This document shows positions 45,698-54,668 of a DNA stretch of 63,080 nucleotides, piece after piece (position 1 is the first letter of the stretch; every line of letters starts with the position of its first letter). The notes beneath the pieces are model-generated. The model searched no databases. It had not been told where the DNA came from and saw nothing but the letters and a program-made list of their open reading frames with translations. Both the position numbers and the translations under genes were made by a program. Origin of the DNA: Bacteroidota bacterium (GTDB taxonomy: Bacteria; Bacteroidota; Bacteroidia; Palsa-965); NCBI GenBank assembly GCA_021299855.1, contig JAJTEY010000005.1:1-63080 (forward strand). The letters run 5' to 3'.

Positions 45698-46396
45698 ATG
45701 CTGAAAATAACTTATAAAATACTGAACCGTGTTTTGTATTCGGGCAAGTTCGGAGACGTGAAACTCCGCCGGGAATTAATTCAGCTATTACCTAAGACGC
45801 CGATCAATTATTGTGATATTGGAGGTTTTGACGGTAGTTTTTACCAGTTTCTTCAAAAAGAATTAAACATCAAACAAGGTATTATATTTGAACCGCAAGA
45901 AAAGTATTTTCAATTATTAAAAAATAAATTTGAAAAGAATGCTGCTGTATCGGTTTATCCTTATGCAGTAAGTGATTTGCCGGGAGAACTGGATTTTTAT
46001 GAAAATGCGCTACCTGCAACTTCTTCACTATTGCCTGCAGACGAGCAACTACTGGGCAAAGAAATTGATATTTCCGGCACAAAACGAAGCGTTCAAGTTG
46101 TAACGCTAGACAGCATGAACGTTTTAGCAGGTGAGCCTCTCGGACTGATGAAATTGGATATTCAAGGTGCAGAATTACATGCATTGACAGGTGCAATAAA
46201 CACGTTACAAAGAACTGAGTACATCTGGATAGAAGTTTCATTTAAACCTTTGTACAAAGGATCTCCGGTGTTTGATGACATCGTTTCTTTCTTGGAATCG
46301 CAACAGTTCATCATGATCAATATCCTACCAGGATTCAAAAGTGTTGAAGGTGAATTATTGCAAGCTGACGTATTATTTAAAAAACGAGGTATATGA
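45698..46396 (+). CDS. FkbM-family methyltransferase (1), directly after wzt
   Basis: A 232-residue SAM-dependent methyltransferase of the FkbM family. NYCDIGGFDGSFYQFLQ is the SAM motif (DIGGFDG), IFEPQEKYFQLL the next, and LGLMKLDIQGAELHALTGA the third. The family methylates sugar hydroxyls in natural products and glycans. It lies five bases after wzt and overlaps the next FkbM gene by ATGA. Because Wzt proteins with a C-terminal domain often recognise a terminal methyl or phosphate cap, this gene is the best candidate for a cap methyltransferase here (inference). Confidence 0.9.
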   Translation: MLKITYKILNRVLYSGKFGDVKLRRELIQLLPKTPINYCDIGGFDGSFYQFLQKELNIKQGIIFEPQEKYFQLLKNKFEKNAAVSVYPYAVSDLPGELDFYENALPATSSLLPADEQLLGKEIDISGTKRSVQVVTLDSMNVLAGEPLGLMKLDIQGAELHALTGAINTLQRTEYIWIEVSFKPLYKGSPVFDDIVSFLESQQFIMINILPGFKSVEGELLQADVLFKKRGI

Positions 46397-47232
46397 TACT
46401 TTCAAGAATCAGATTCTCCGTTCAGCAACGCATCTTTTGGAGTGATGTTCGAAGAAAACGAAAAGAATGGTTATCGCTTCGAAATCAACGACAAGACGTT
46501 ATAATTAAATTTTCACCTGATCTTTCACTCAAATTATATACAGATAACGAACTTGCCCCTCATATTTATTGCGGTGCATTTGAATGGGCAGAACGGGAGT
46601 GGCTGGAATCAGCATTAAAACCGGGAATGGTATTTTATGATATAGGGGCCAACATAGGGTTTTTCTCGTTAATTGCTGCGGAAAAAGTAACTCCACATGG
46701 ACATGTATACAGCTTCGAACCGGTTACCGGAACACATGATCGACTTGTCGAGAACATACAACTTAATAATATTGATAAACACGTTACCACTTTCCTTGCA
46801 GCTGCATCAAACCATGCAGGTGAAGCCCAAATTTATATTCCCGACAAAAAAATGGATGCGTGGAATTCTTTGGCTATTAAACCCGAAACAAGCAGTTACC
46901 GATTAGAAACCATTAAGACTATCGTTCTCGATGAACTTGTTGCAAGCAATACGCTTCGTTCACCCGATATTATAAAAATTGATGTAGAAGGCTGGGAATT
47001 GCATGTGCTCAGAGGTTTGCAACAAACATTACAAAAACACCATCCCACTTTATTTATTGAATTTACTTCACAAAACCTGAAAGCCGCAGGATCAAGTTGC
47101 ACAGAATTAGCTGATTTTATTCGTGCCTTAGGTTATCAATTATATGAATACGATCCATGTTACAAAAATTTATTAGTTCAGCATGATTTTAATTTCGAGC
47201 ACAAAAATCTGATTGCGAAACCGGCACGATGA
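46393..47232 (+). CDS. FkbM-family methyltransferase (2)
   Basis: A 279-residue FkbM methyltransferase with the clearest motifs of the four: VFYDIGANIGFFSLIAAEKV, YSFEPVTGTHDRLVENIQ and IIKIDVEGWELHVLRGLQ. The N-terminal 60 residues are basic and may hold it near the membrane. It overlaps its neighbours by ATGA on both sides, so expression is tightly linked to FkbM 1 and the GT2. Sugar position not known. Confidence 0.94.
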   Translation: MILSRIRFSVQQRIFWSDVRRKRKEWLSLRNQRQDVIIKFSPDLSLKLYTDNELAPHIYCGAFEWAEREWLESALKPGMVFYDIGANIGFFSLIAAEKVTPHGHVYSFEPVTGTHDRLVENIQLNNIDKHVTTFLAAASNHAGEAQIYIPDKKMDAWNSLAIKPETSSYRLETIKTIVLDELVASNTLRSPDIIKIDVEGWELHVLRGLQQTLQKHHPTLFIEFTSQNLKAAGSSCTELADFIRALGYQLYEYDPCYKNLLVQHDFNFEHKNLIAKPAR

Positions 47233-48110
47233 AATCAATTCCGAAAATCAGTATTGTTGTTCCGTCTTTCAATCAGGGACAATTTATAGGTGAGACGCTG
47301 GAATCACTGATCACTCAGCAATACCCGAATCTGGAACTAATTATCATCGATGGTGGAAGTACAGATAATACGGTAGCTGTTATTGAACATTACGCACCTT
47401 ACATTACATATTGGGTAAGTGAAAAAGACAACGGACAAACGCATGCAATTAACAAAGGCCTTGCACATGTAACCGGAGATATTTTTAACTGGCTCAACAG
47501 CGACGACGTCCTTGAACCGGGATCATTACATCATCTTGCGCAATTGTACAATCAATATCCTACTAAGAATTTATTTATTGGGAAGACGCGTTTTTTTGAT
47601 TTGAACGGAACAATGCGAAATTCAACACCCATTGTGTACAAGTCCACTGCTACAACTTTAGGATATGGACAGGTAAATCAACCTGCCATGTTTTACAAAA
47701 CGACTGCCCTAACGAAACTTTTACCGTTAGATGATAATCTTCACATGTGCATGGATTTGGATCTTTGGACCCGTTATCTGTTAAACTTCGGCCAAGATGC
47801 GATTTGTCAAAGTGAATGCGTACTTGCAGGATTTCGCTTCCACGGCGATTCGAAAACCATGAGTGCGGCAAATCCCTTCCGGAAAGAACGTGATGTATTG
47901 TACGAAAAATTAATGTCCAAGCATCACAACAATGAAGTCGTTCAATCCGCAATGCCCTATTATTACCTTTGGTATGCAGATGAATTGTTGGGTGCGAAAG
48001 ACTTTATAAATTCAAAGAAATTACTCAAGAAGGTAAATATATTTTGTTTGAATAGTCAGGGACTGCGCCTTTATTTCGGCGTTTACAGGCGCCTAGTACT
48101 GCATACCTAA
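47229..48110 (+). CDS. GT2-family glycosyltransferase
   Basis: A 293-residue GT-A enzyme: ISIVVPSFNQGQFIGETLES, LELIIIDGGSTDNTVAVIE, INKGLAHVTGDIFNWLNSDD (N-S-D-D metal site in place of DADD), and LHMCMDLDLWTRYLLNFG. The WLNSDD variant is typical of a GT2 subgroup. It overlaps FkbM 2 by ATGA and is followed by the largest gap of the locus, 59 bases. Confidence 0.93.
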   Translation: MKSIPKISIVVPSFNQGQFIGETLESLITQQYPNLELIIIDGGSTDNTVAVIEHYAPYITYWVSEKDNGQTHAINKGLAHVTGDIFNWLNSDDVLEPGSLHHLAQLYNQYPTKNLFIGKTRFFDLNGTMRNSTPIVYKSTATTLGYGQVNQPAMFYKTTALTKLLPLDDNLHMCMDLDLWTRYLLNFGQDAICQSECVLAGFRFHGDSKTMSAANPFRKERDVLYEKLMSKHHNNEVVQSAMPYYYLWYADELLGAKDFINSKKLLKKVNIFCLNSQGLRLYFGVYRRLVLHT

Positions 48111-48169
48111 TGAGTACATTAAATACTAATGCATTTAACTCCTGAAATTTAATTACGATCAGAAAATAT

Positions 48170-48970
48170 ATGGAATGCCAATGTGCCATGTTAGTTTTAA
48201 GTTGCGATAAATACGCTGATATATGGCCGGTATTCTTTGAGTTTTTATTTAAACATTGGAAAGATTGCCCCTATAAAATCTATTTGGGCAGCAATACGAT
48301 TTCATTCGATAACCCCAAAGTAAAAACTATTCTTTCGGGCACGCCAAAAGATTGGTCAACGGATACAAGATCAATACTAGAGCAGATTGATGAAGAATAT
48401 GTAATCGTAATCTTAGAAGATTATTTCATTTATGCCCACCCTGATCAGGCTTTGTTGAATAGTGCTGTTAATTTTATGAAAAAGCACCAAAGTGTTTTTA
48501 TGCGCTTAGCGTGCTTTCCGGAGGATCATTTTATCGATTATGCATACGATCCAATGCCTAACGAACACCCATTCGTTGCCACCAGAAAAGAAGCGCGCTA
48601 TCGGGTAAATTTGCAAACTGGATTATGGCATAAAAAGTCCTTTTATGAATTAATTATCCCCGGAGAATCGCCATGGGAATTTGAACACAAAGCTACGGAA
48701 CGAAGTAGAACTGATACTCGCTTGTACAGCGGACTAGCAGTAACACCCGGTCTTCGCTATGTGCACGGACCTATTCCCTATTTGTGTACAGCCCTTTCTC
48801 GCGGAGTTTGGATGCTCGACGCCATAGAATTATGCCGGAAGGAAGGAATTGTTTTAAATACAGGAAAGCGTCCCGTGGAAACAAAATGGGCGTATATAAA
48901 TAGGCGTTGGTACCATATAATGCCCTTTGGTTGGCGGAAATATGTAGATTTTATTTTTTCAAAATGGTAG
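48170..48970 (+). CDS. hypothetical glycan-locus protein, glycosyltransferase-like
   Basis: A 266-residue protein without a signal or membrane helix. It opens CAMLVLSCDKYADIWPVFFE with YKIYLGSN, an alternating strand-helix layout like a GT-A Rossmann half, and VIVILEDYFIYAHPDQALLN carries an acidic E-D-Y where a DxD metal motif would be. Later blocks are LQTGLWHKKSFYELI and PWEFEHKATERSR, reminiscent of acceptor-side GT motifs (W-E-x-E). I do not recognise a named family. Context, between a GT2 and an FkbM gene, fits a glycosyltransferase of an uncharacterised type. The next gene starts within its last codons. Confidence 0.68.
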   Translation: MECQCAMLVLSCDKYADIWPVFFEFLFKHWKDCPYKIYLGSNTISFDNPKVKTILSGTPKDWSTDTRSILEQIDEEYVIVILEDYFIYAHPDQALLNSAVNFMKKHQSVFMRLACFPEDHFIDYAYDPMPNEHPFVATRKEARYRVNLQTGLWHKKSFYELIIPGESPWEFEHKATERSRTDTRLYSGLAVTPGLRYVHGPIPYLCTALSRGVWMLDAIELCRKEGIVLNTGKRPVETKWAYINRRWYHIMPFGWRKYVDFIFSKW

Positions 48971-49710
48971 TCAGCATGAACATTTTCGAACGGTCCTTCT
49001 GGAACAAGGTTAGATTGCACATTAAGGATACTGCATTTACCCATCCGTACGAACACCTTATACGCGCAATTCGAATTGCGAATCAACAAGGACTTGGAAA
49101 ATCATTTGCAGGTTCAATTATTGATGTGGGTGCATATGATGGTAAAACAGCACTGTTCTTTAACAACTATTTCCCCAATGCAACAATTCACGCTTTTGAA
49201 CCTAATCCACGTGCCATTCAATTATTGGAAAAAAGCGTTAATGATATTTCAAAAATCCAAACACATCACCTGGCACTATCGAGCAAGGAAGGTTCAGTGC
49301 CATTATATGTAACACACAATGAAGTTTCTTCTTCCTTGCACAACACAGATACTTCATCAAAGGACGCTTCAGCGATTTTAGCCGAACAGCTACAAGTTAA
49401 AGAAGTCATTAGTATTAAATCTTCAACTTTAGATAGTTTTAATTTTAGTGACATTTTGTTCCTCAAACTGGATACGCAAGGCAATGAAATTAAAGTTCTT
49501 GAAGGAGCGACAGAAAGTGTACGTAAATCTCGTTTCGTAATTACTGAGATGTCAGTGCACACGCTGTATGAAGGAGGTTGTATGTATTACGAAACAGATG
49601 AAAAACTGCGGAACGCAGGTTTCGAACCGGTTGACTTCATTGTACCTTCTCGCAAGAATGGCGTGCAGATGACGGAGTTTGATGCTATATACAGAAACAC
49701 GAATTTGTAA
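48964..49710 (+). CDS. FkbM-family methyltransferase (3)
   Basis: A 248-residue FkbM methyltransferase. The track start (48907) lies well inside the previous gene; ATG 48964 overlaps its stop by seven bases, and ATG 48976 (MNIFERSFW) is equally possible. SAM motif IIDVGAYDGKTALFFNNYFP, then IHAFEPNPRAIQLLEKSV, and FLKLDTQGNEIKVLEGA. It ends five bases before a GT2 gene. Acceptor unknown. Confidence 0.91.
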   Translation: MVVSMNIFERSFWNKVRLHIKDTAFTHPYEHLIRAIRIANQQGLGKSFAGSIIDVGAYDGKTALFFNNYFPNATIHAFEPNPRAIQLLEKSVNDISKIQTHHLALSSKEGSVPLYVTHNEVSSSLHNTDTSSKDASAILAEQLQVKEVISIKSSTLDSFNFSDILFLKLDTQGNEIKVLEGATESVRKSRFVITEMSVHTLYEGGCMYYETDEKLRNAGFEPVDFIVPSRKNGVQMTEFDAIYRNTNL

Positions 49711-49715
49711 GAGCA

Positions 49716-50591
49716 ATGAATTCTGAACTCAGCATATTCATTCCAACCTATAATGGAAAGCAACGTGTTGAACGATTGCTGAAAAGTTTATTGCTTCAGG
49801 ACATTCCCACTCCGGAAATACATGTATTGATTGACGGCAGTTCGGATGGTACAGAACAACTGAAAACTAAGTTTCCTGAAGTGGCATTTCATAATTTTCC
49901 GAACGGAGGACGCGCTGCTATACGAAATAAAGCACTTTCAATTTGCACCACGAAGCATTTGCTGTTTTTAGATGATGATATGCTCGCGTCAACTGATTTG
50001 GTTCGTAAACACATCGAGTTTCATCAACAGCATCAGAATTCTATTGTTTCCGGGAACGGCTTTCGAAATCCGCAGAATGCGCCATCAATATTCGGATCTT
50101 ATCTCGTAGCTCAAGAACAAGCATGGTATAAACCCCGAGGTTCGTTTCATCGTGTTGAGTCCGACAAATACGCCTTTACATCTTGCAACGTGAGTATGCC
50201 TTTAAAAGTAATGCGAGCTCTGAACGGCTTTAACGAAAATTTAAAAGATGGAGAAGACTTTGAATTTGCCATGCGTGCGCTACAGCAACAAATTCCTATT
50301 TATTATAATCGAGAGTTAATGGCGTGGCACGAGGACTGGCCAACGTTGCAGCAATATGTTCGACGTAATGCCGAATATGTGCAAGGTAAAAAACGTCTAT
50401 TGGAACTTAATCCGGAATACAACAAATGGTTGAAAGTTCGGGACAAGCGCGCTTTGGCGTGGCACAAAAAATTTATTCGATCTGTTCTGGCCCGAATCGC
50501 CATGTCGGATGGAGTATTGTTCTCCTTATTACCGAAATCGTTGAAATTTTTGGCCTTCCGTTGTGCAATTTCGGTATATTCAGTAGTGTAA
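49716..50591 (+). CDS. GT2-family glycosyltransferase
   Basis: A 291-residue GT-A enzyme: LSIFIPTYNGKQRVERLLKS, VLIDGSSDGTEQLK, KHLLFLDDDMLASTDLVRKH (DDD metal motif), SCNVSMPLKVMRALNGFNEN and LKDGEDFEFAMRALQQ (the G-x-D-x-E-F catalytic region). The C-terminus is hydrophobic (SLLPKSLKFLAFRC), a probable membrane contact. Its TAA is directly followed by the ATG of the next gene with no spacer. Confidence 0.93.
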   Translation: MNSELSIFIPTYNGKQRVERLLKSLLLQDIPTPEIHVLIDGSSDGTEQLKTKFPEVAFHNFPNGGRAAIRNKALSICTTKHLLFLDDDMLASTDLVRKHIEFHQQHQNSIVSGNGFRNPQNAPSIFGSYLVAQEQAWYKPRGSFHRVESDKYAFTSCNVSMPLKVMRALNGFNENLKDGEDFEFAMRALQQQIPIYYNRELMAWHEDWPTLQQYVRRNAEYVQGKKRLLELNPEYNKWLKVRDKRALAWHKKFIRSVLARIAMSDGVLFSLLPKSLKFLAFRCAISVYSVV

Positions 50592-51731
50592 ATGCCGGTA
50601 AAAAAAAAGCATATCATTTGGGTTTTGGCGAATTGCAATCGCGCACCTTATTTCACGTGGTTTGCGCGTGAAGCTGCGAAGCACAGTGATTTCCAACTTT
50701 CCTTTGTTGCCCTTTATCCTACTCGTCCGGAACTGGTGAATGAGCTAAATACTTGGGGATTTGAATGTCACTGGATTCCTTACTATTCCGGTTCAAGAAA
50801 ACAACAACTGGTAAAAGCATTTATTGCATTGCGCCGTTATTTCAAGAAAACGAAACCGGATATTGTACATACGCATCTGTTTGATGATTCACTAAGCGGA
50901 ATTCTCGCTGCAAGATATGCTCAGGTTCCTATGCGTGTTGTTACGAAAGGAGATGCATCGTATCATCATTATCATGTTCCGCATTGGACTCGATTTGATA
51001 AAATGATCAACGCCGGCGCTACCGATATCATTGCCTTATCGGAGGAGAGTAAAGAGTTTATAATTAATACAGAACGCGCGCCGTTTGAGAAGGTGCATCT
51101 TCTTCATCATGGTTTAAATATTGACGAAGTAACACGGGCAACCACCGCGACTATTGAATCCATGAAAACGCGATGGAATTTAACGGGGAAACACGTGGTA
51201 GGTGTCGTGAGTAGAATGGTGAAATGGAAAGGTTATGATACTTTGATTGAGGTTGCCGGGGAAACAATCAAAAAAGACCCCAACGTTCATTTTCTATTTT
51301 GCGGTAACGGGCCCGATAAGCAACGCATCATGCAACGCATTCGGGAAATGCAACTTGAGCCCTTTATTTCGTTGACAGGACCAATACCTGCGGCAGACAT
51401 GCCTTCGTTCTTCCGGTGCTTGAATGTTTTCTTACACGGCGCAAAAATGGAGCCTTTCGGTTTAGTTATTGCAGAAGCCATGCTCAACGGTATTCCTGTT
51501 GTATCTACTCCAACCGGCGCTGCACGTGACGCCATTATTTCGGGGAAACATGGCTATATTTGCGACTTCGGCAACACGACTGCGATGAGCGAAAGTATTT
51601 TAAAACTGCGCGATACAGAACAGGCTTCAGTACTCGGAAAAAATGCGAGAGCACAAGCAACCATTTTATTTTCGTCATCGGCCAACTATAAGAATTTGCT
51701 GGAGTTGTACACTAAGTCGCACCGGCAATGA
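50592..51731 (+). CDS. GT4-family glycosyltransferase
   Basis: A 379-residue GT-B enzyme. HIIWVLANCNRAPYFTWFAR starts the acceptor domain; PDIVHTHLFDDSLSGILAAR and VVTKGDASYHH follow. The donor domain has VVGVVSRMVKWKGYDTLIEV, FLFCGNGPDKQRIMQRI and KMEPFGLVIAEAMLNGIPVV (E-x7-E). It sits immediately after the GT2 and overlaps FkbM 4 by ATGA. The linkage is not predictable by eye. Confidence 0.94.
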   Translation: MPVKKKHIIWVLANCNRAPYFTWFAREAAKHSDFQLSFVALYPTRPELVNELNTWGFECHWIPYYSGSRKQQLVKAFIALRRYFKKTKPDIVHTHLFDDSLSGILAARYAQVPMRVVTKGDASYHHYHVPHWTRFDKMINAGATDIIALSEESKEFIINTERAPFEKVHLLHHGLNIDEVTRATTATIESMKTRWNLTGKHVVGVVSRMVKWKGYDTLIEVAGETIKKDPNVHFLFCGNGPDKQRIMQRIREMQLEPFISLTGPIPAADMPSFFRCLNVFLHGAKMEPFGLVIAEAMLNGIPVVSTPTGAARDAIISGKHGYICDFGNTTAMSESILKLRDTEQASVLGKNARAQATILFSSSANYKNLLELYTKSHRQ

Positions 51732-52612
51732 AAAATTTCCTGAAACGACTTTATCATTTGTTGCCATTCAAAAAGCAACTGTTCATCCTTATTCGCTCCT
51801 GTTGTAAACCAAGCGCTTCGGTATACCAACACTTACATTTCGTTGGCGTGTTTAATGTCACATTGCGTGAAAAAAAAGTATTTAAACTTTTCCATCACGG
51901 TAACATTGAAGAGAATGAAATTTTCTGGAACGGCTTAGAAAAAGGTTGGGAACAAAAGAGCATAGATTTGTGGCTTCAAATTTGTCCGCATCATAAAACC
52001 ATATTAGACGTTGGTGCAAATAGCGGTTTATACGGAATAGCAGCAAAAGCATTTAACCCTCAAGCTGAAGTCCATTGTTTCGAACCGGTAGTAGGAACCG
52101 TAGAATATCTGATGGAAAATTCCAGAATCAACAATTTTGATATCGGCATTCACACTATTGGACTCTCGGATTATGACGGCATTGCCGACGTTTATCTTCC
52201 CGACGAACGTAATTTTGCCTATTCAGTAACTGTAAATCAAAACACGGTAGCACCACAGAGCAGTTCGAGAAAAATTTCTATCAGTGTTCAGCGTATTGAC
52301 ACTCTAATCGAACAACAAAAAATTTCATTGCCCACCTTAATCAAACTCGACGTAGAACGTCACGAGTATGAAGTGTTGATGGGAATGGGAAAATGGTTAA
52401 GGGAACTTCAGCCTGATCTGTTGATTGAAGTATTGGACGACGAACAGGCTGTTAGGTTACAAAGCGTATTCGAAGGCATGAACTACCTGTATTTCAATAT
52501 TGACGATCAGAAAAACACAGTGCGGCAAACCAATAGCATTGAGAAAAGCGATTACTGGAACTATCTTGTATGTAAGCCTGAAACGGCAAAAATATTGAAG
52601 TTAATTCCATGA
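51728..52612 (+). CDS. FkbM-family methyltransferase (4)
   Basis: A 294-residue FkbM methyltransferase: ILDVGANSGLYGIAAKAFNP, VHCFEPVVGTVEYLMENSRI and LIKLDVERHEYEVLMGMGKW. In the third motif the usual glutamate-glycine (D-V-E-G) reads D-V-E-R, a small deviation. A basic N-terminus (KNFLKRLYHLLPFKKQ) may contact the membrane. Overlaps its neighbours by ATGA on both sides. Four FkbM genes in one locus suggest a heavily O-methylated glycan, or different methyl positions in repeat and cap. Confidence 0.92.
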   Translation: MKNFLKRLYHLLPFKKQLFILIRSCCKPSASVYQHLHFVGVFNVTLREKKVFKLFHHGNIEENEIFWNGLEKGWEQKSIDLWLQICPHHKTILDVGANSGLYGIAAKAFNPQAEVHCFEPVVGTVEYLMENSRINNFDIGIHTIGLSDYDGIADVYLPDERNFAYSVTVNQNTVAPQSSSRKISISVQRIDTLIEQQKISLPTLIKLDVERHEYEVLMGMGKWLRELQPDLLIEVLDDEQAVRLQSVFEGMNYLYFNIDDQKNTVRQTNSIEKSDYWNYLVCKPETAKILKLIP

Positions 52613-53469
52613 GCACTGTTTCAGTAATAATACCTGCATACAATGCGGCAAACTTTATCGTGGAAACGATTCGTTCCGTAATAGAACAGACGTTTACCGA
52701 TTGGGAGTTAATTATTTCTGATGATGGTTCTACAGATAATACGGAAGCAGCTGTTAAACCGCTTCTCAATCATCAAATACGTTATGTCAAACATCCTAAT
52801 GGAGGTGTTTCATTGGCGCGTAACAGAGGCGCAGCAATAGCCACAGGAAAGTATCTTGCTTTTTTAGATGCTGATGACGTGCTTACGCCTGAATCATTGA
52901 AAAAGAAAGTTCAGGTTTTACAAGAACATCCAGAAATCGCTGTAGTATTTTGTGATGTTGCAATAATTGATGAGAAGTCAGATAAAACCGGAGTAGAACT
53001 TATCGGATCGGATGAAGATATTTTGAAGCACTTATTGCTTTGGGACAAGACAGTAATTCCCGGTCCGAGCAGTATTCTTGTGACACGTGAGGCCTACGAT
53101 GCAGTTGAAGGATTTGACCCTGCATTTTCTACAGCTGCAGATCAGGATTTTTTCTTCCGGATCGCTGGCCAATTTAAGTGTCATCGTATTCCTGAAGTTT
53201 TAACATTATACCGTAAACACGGTTCCAACATGCACATGAATATTCGTCGCATGGAACAAGATCATATTGGTGTTTATAAGAAAGCCGTTCGACTGAATCT
53301 GTTTGAGACCTCCTCATTTAAACGACACTGCTTTGCCAATCTCTATTTGATTTTGGCAGGATCATGGTGGGTAAACGGAAATAATAAATGCCGCGCTCTT
53401 TTGTTTTTAATTAAAACGGTAATGATGCGTCCGGCTCATGTCACACGAATACTAAAGAAGCTGGCATGA
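52609..53469 (+). CDS. GT2-family glycosyltransferase
   Basis: A 286-residue GT-A enzyme with VSVIIPAYNAANFIVETIRS, ELIISDDGSTDNTEAAV, ARNRGAAIATGKYLAFLDAD (DADD metal site) and FDPAFSTAADQDFFFRIAGQ at the catalytic-base position. Overlaps both neighbours by ATGA. Similar in plan to the locus 1 GT2 at 19851-20783. Confidence 0.94.
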   Translation: MSTVSVIIPAYNAANFIVETIRSVIEQTFTDWELIISDDGSTDNTEAAVKPLLNHQIRYVKHPNGGVSLARNRGAAIATGKYLAFLDADDVLTPESLKKKVQVLQEHPEIAVVFCDVAIIDEKSDKTGVELIGSDEDILKHLLLWDKTVIPGPSSILVTREAYDAVEGFDPAFSTAADQDFFFRIAGQFKCHRIPEVLTLYRKHGSNMHMNIRRMEQDHIGVYKKAVRLNLFETSSFKRHCFANLYLILAGSWWVNGNNKCRALLFLIKTVMMRPAHVTRILKKLA

Positions 53470-54668
53470 AGGCGTTGATGATCGTTACGTACTGGAGTTT
53501 TGAAGATGCGTTGATTCAGTCATACACGCTGCCGTATGTTCGTTTAATTAAAAAACATTTAGGAACTGATACCAACATTATTCTGATAACGTTTGATCGG
53601 AATCCACACACCGAACAGGAAGTTGAAATTGAACCCGGAATTACGAATTACAAATTTCGTTTATACAACTTCGGATGGAAAGCAATAATGGAAGTGCTCG
53701 CGGCATTACGACAAATGCGAAAATTAATTACAACTCGTAATGTATTTCAATTGCACGGTTGGTGCGCCACAGGGAATGGAATAGCGTGGGTACTCTCGCG
53801 AAAAACAGGCTTGCCGCTCATTGCCGATAGTTTCGAGCCAAACGCAGAACCTATGGTTGAAACCGGCACATGGAAATCCGGATCAATTGCTTTTCGAATT
53901 CAATTTTGGCTAGAGAAAAAAACTGCGCAACATGCTACACAGCTCATTGCCATTTCTCCTTACATGCAGGATTACATGGAGAAGAAGTATGGTGTTACCC
54001 GAAAAATCAAATACATCAAACCTGCCTGTGTGGACCTGGAATTATTTAGTGCCAACAAGAAACATATTGGCACACTTGTAAACGAGCTGCAGCTTCAGGA
54101 TAAAATTATTTGCGTCTATGCCGGTAAGATTGGAGGATTTTACTTGGAGCAAGAGCTATTCGATTTCTTCGCTGTTGCAGAAAAAAAATGGGGCGATAAA
54201 TTTCGTGTTGTCTTATTGACTTCACACGAAAAATCTTTCGTCGATAACTATGCAACTAAAGCTGGTTTTTCCGTAGACAAAATGATCATACGTTTTGTTA
54301 AGCATCATGAAGTACCGGATTATCTTGGCTTAGGCGATTTTGCAATCGGGCCCTACAAACCGGTTCCGAGCAGGCTGACCTGTTCTCCTATAAAAGATGG
54401 AGAATTCTGGGCGTTAGGTTTACCAATTATCATTACCAAAGGAATATCCAATGATACTGAACTGATAGTTAAAAGTAAGTGTGGCGCGGTTATCGAATCA
54501 TTCACAGTATCCGGATACCTAACGGCTTTAGACCAAATCGAAGTATTGTTGCTTGATACTTCGGTCGCGGATCGTTGCGTACAATTAGCGCGGGATTATC
54601 GCGATTTTGGTATTGCAGATAAAATATATTCCGAAATTTACGCACCCAGAAGCAATGAACAACAGTAA
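53466..54668 (+). CDS. GT4-like glycosyltransferase
   Basis: A 400-residue GT-B-type protein. KALMIVTYWSFEDALIQSYT starts the acceptor domain; HGWCATGNGIAWVLSRKTGL is the middle. The donor domain has KIICVYAGKIGGFYLEQELF, VVLLTSHEKSF and IKDGEFWALGLPIIITKG, where the first acidic residue of the E-x7-E motif is kept (E-F-W-A-L-G). The match to GT4 is weaker than for its neighbours, so it may be a divergent subgroup. galE starts inside its last 14 bases. Confidence 0.84.
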   Translation: MKALMIVTYWSFEDALIQSYTLPYVRLIKKHLGTDTNIILITFDRNPHTEQEVEIEPGITNYKFRLYNFGWKAIMEVLAALRQMRKLITTRNVFQLHGWCATGNGIAWVLSRKTGLPLIADSFEPNAEPMVETGTWKSGSIAFRIQFWLEKKTAQHATQLIAISPYMQDYMEKKYGVTRKIKYIKPACVDLELFSANKKHIGTLVNELQLQDKIICVYAGKIGGFYLEQELFDFFAVAEKKWGDKFRVVLLTSHEKSFVDNYATKAGFSVDKMIIRFVKHHEVPDYLGLGDFAIGPYKPVPSRLTCSPIKDGEFWALGLPIIITKGISNDTELIVKSKCGAVIESFTVSGYLTALDQIEVLLLDTSVADRCVQLARDYRDFGIADKIYSEIYAPRSNEQQ

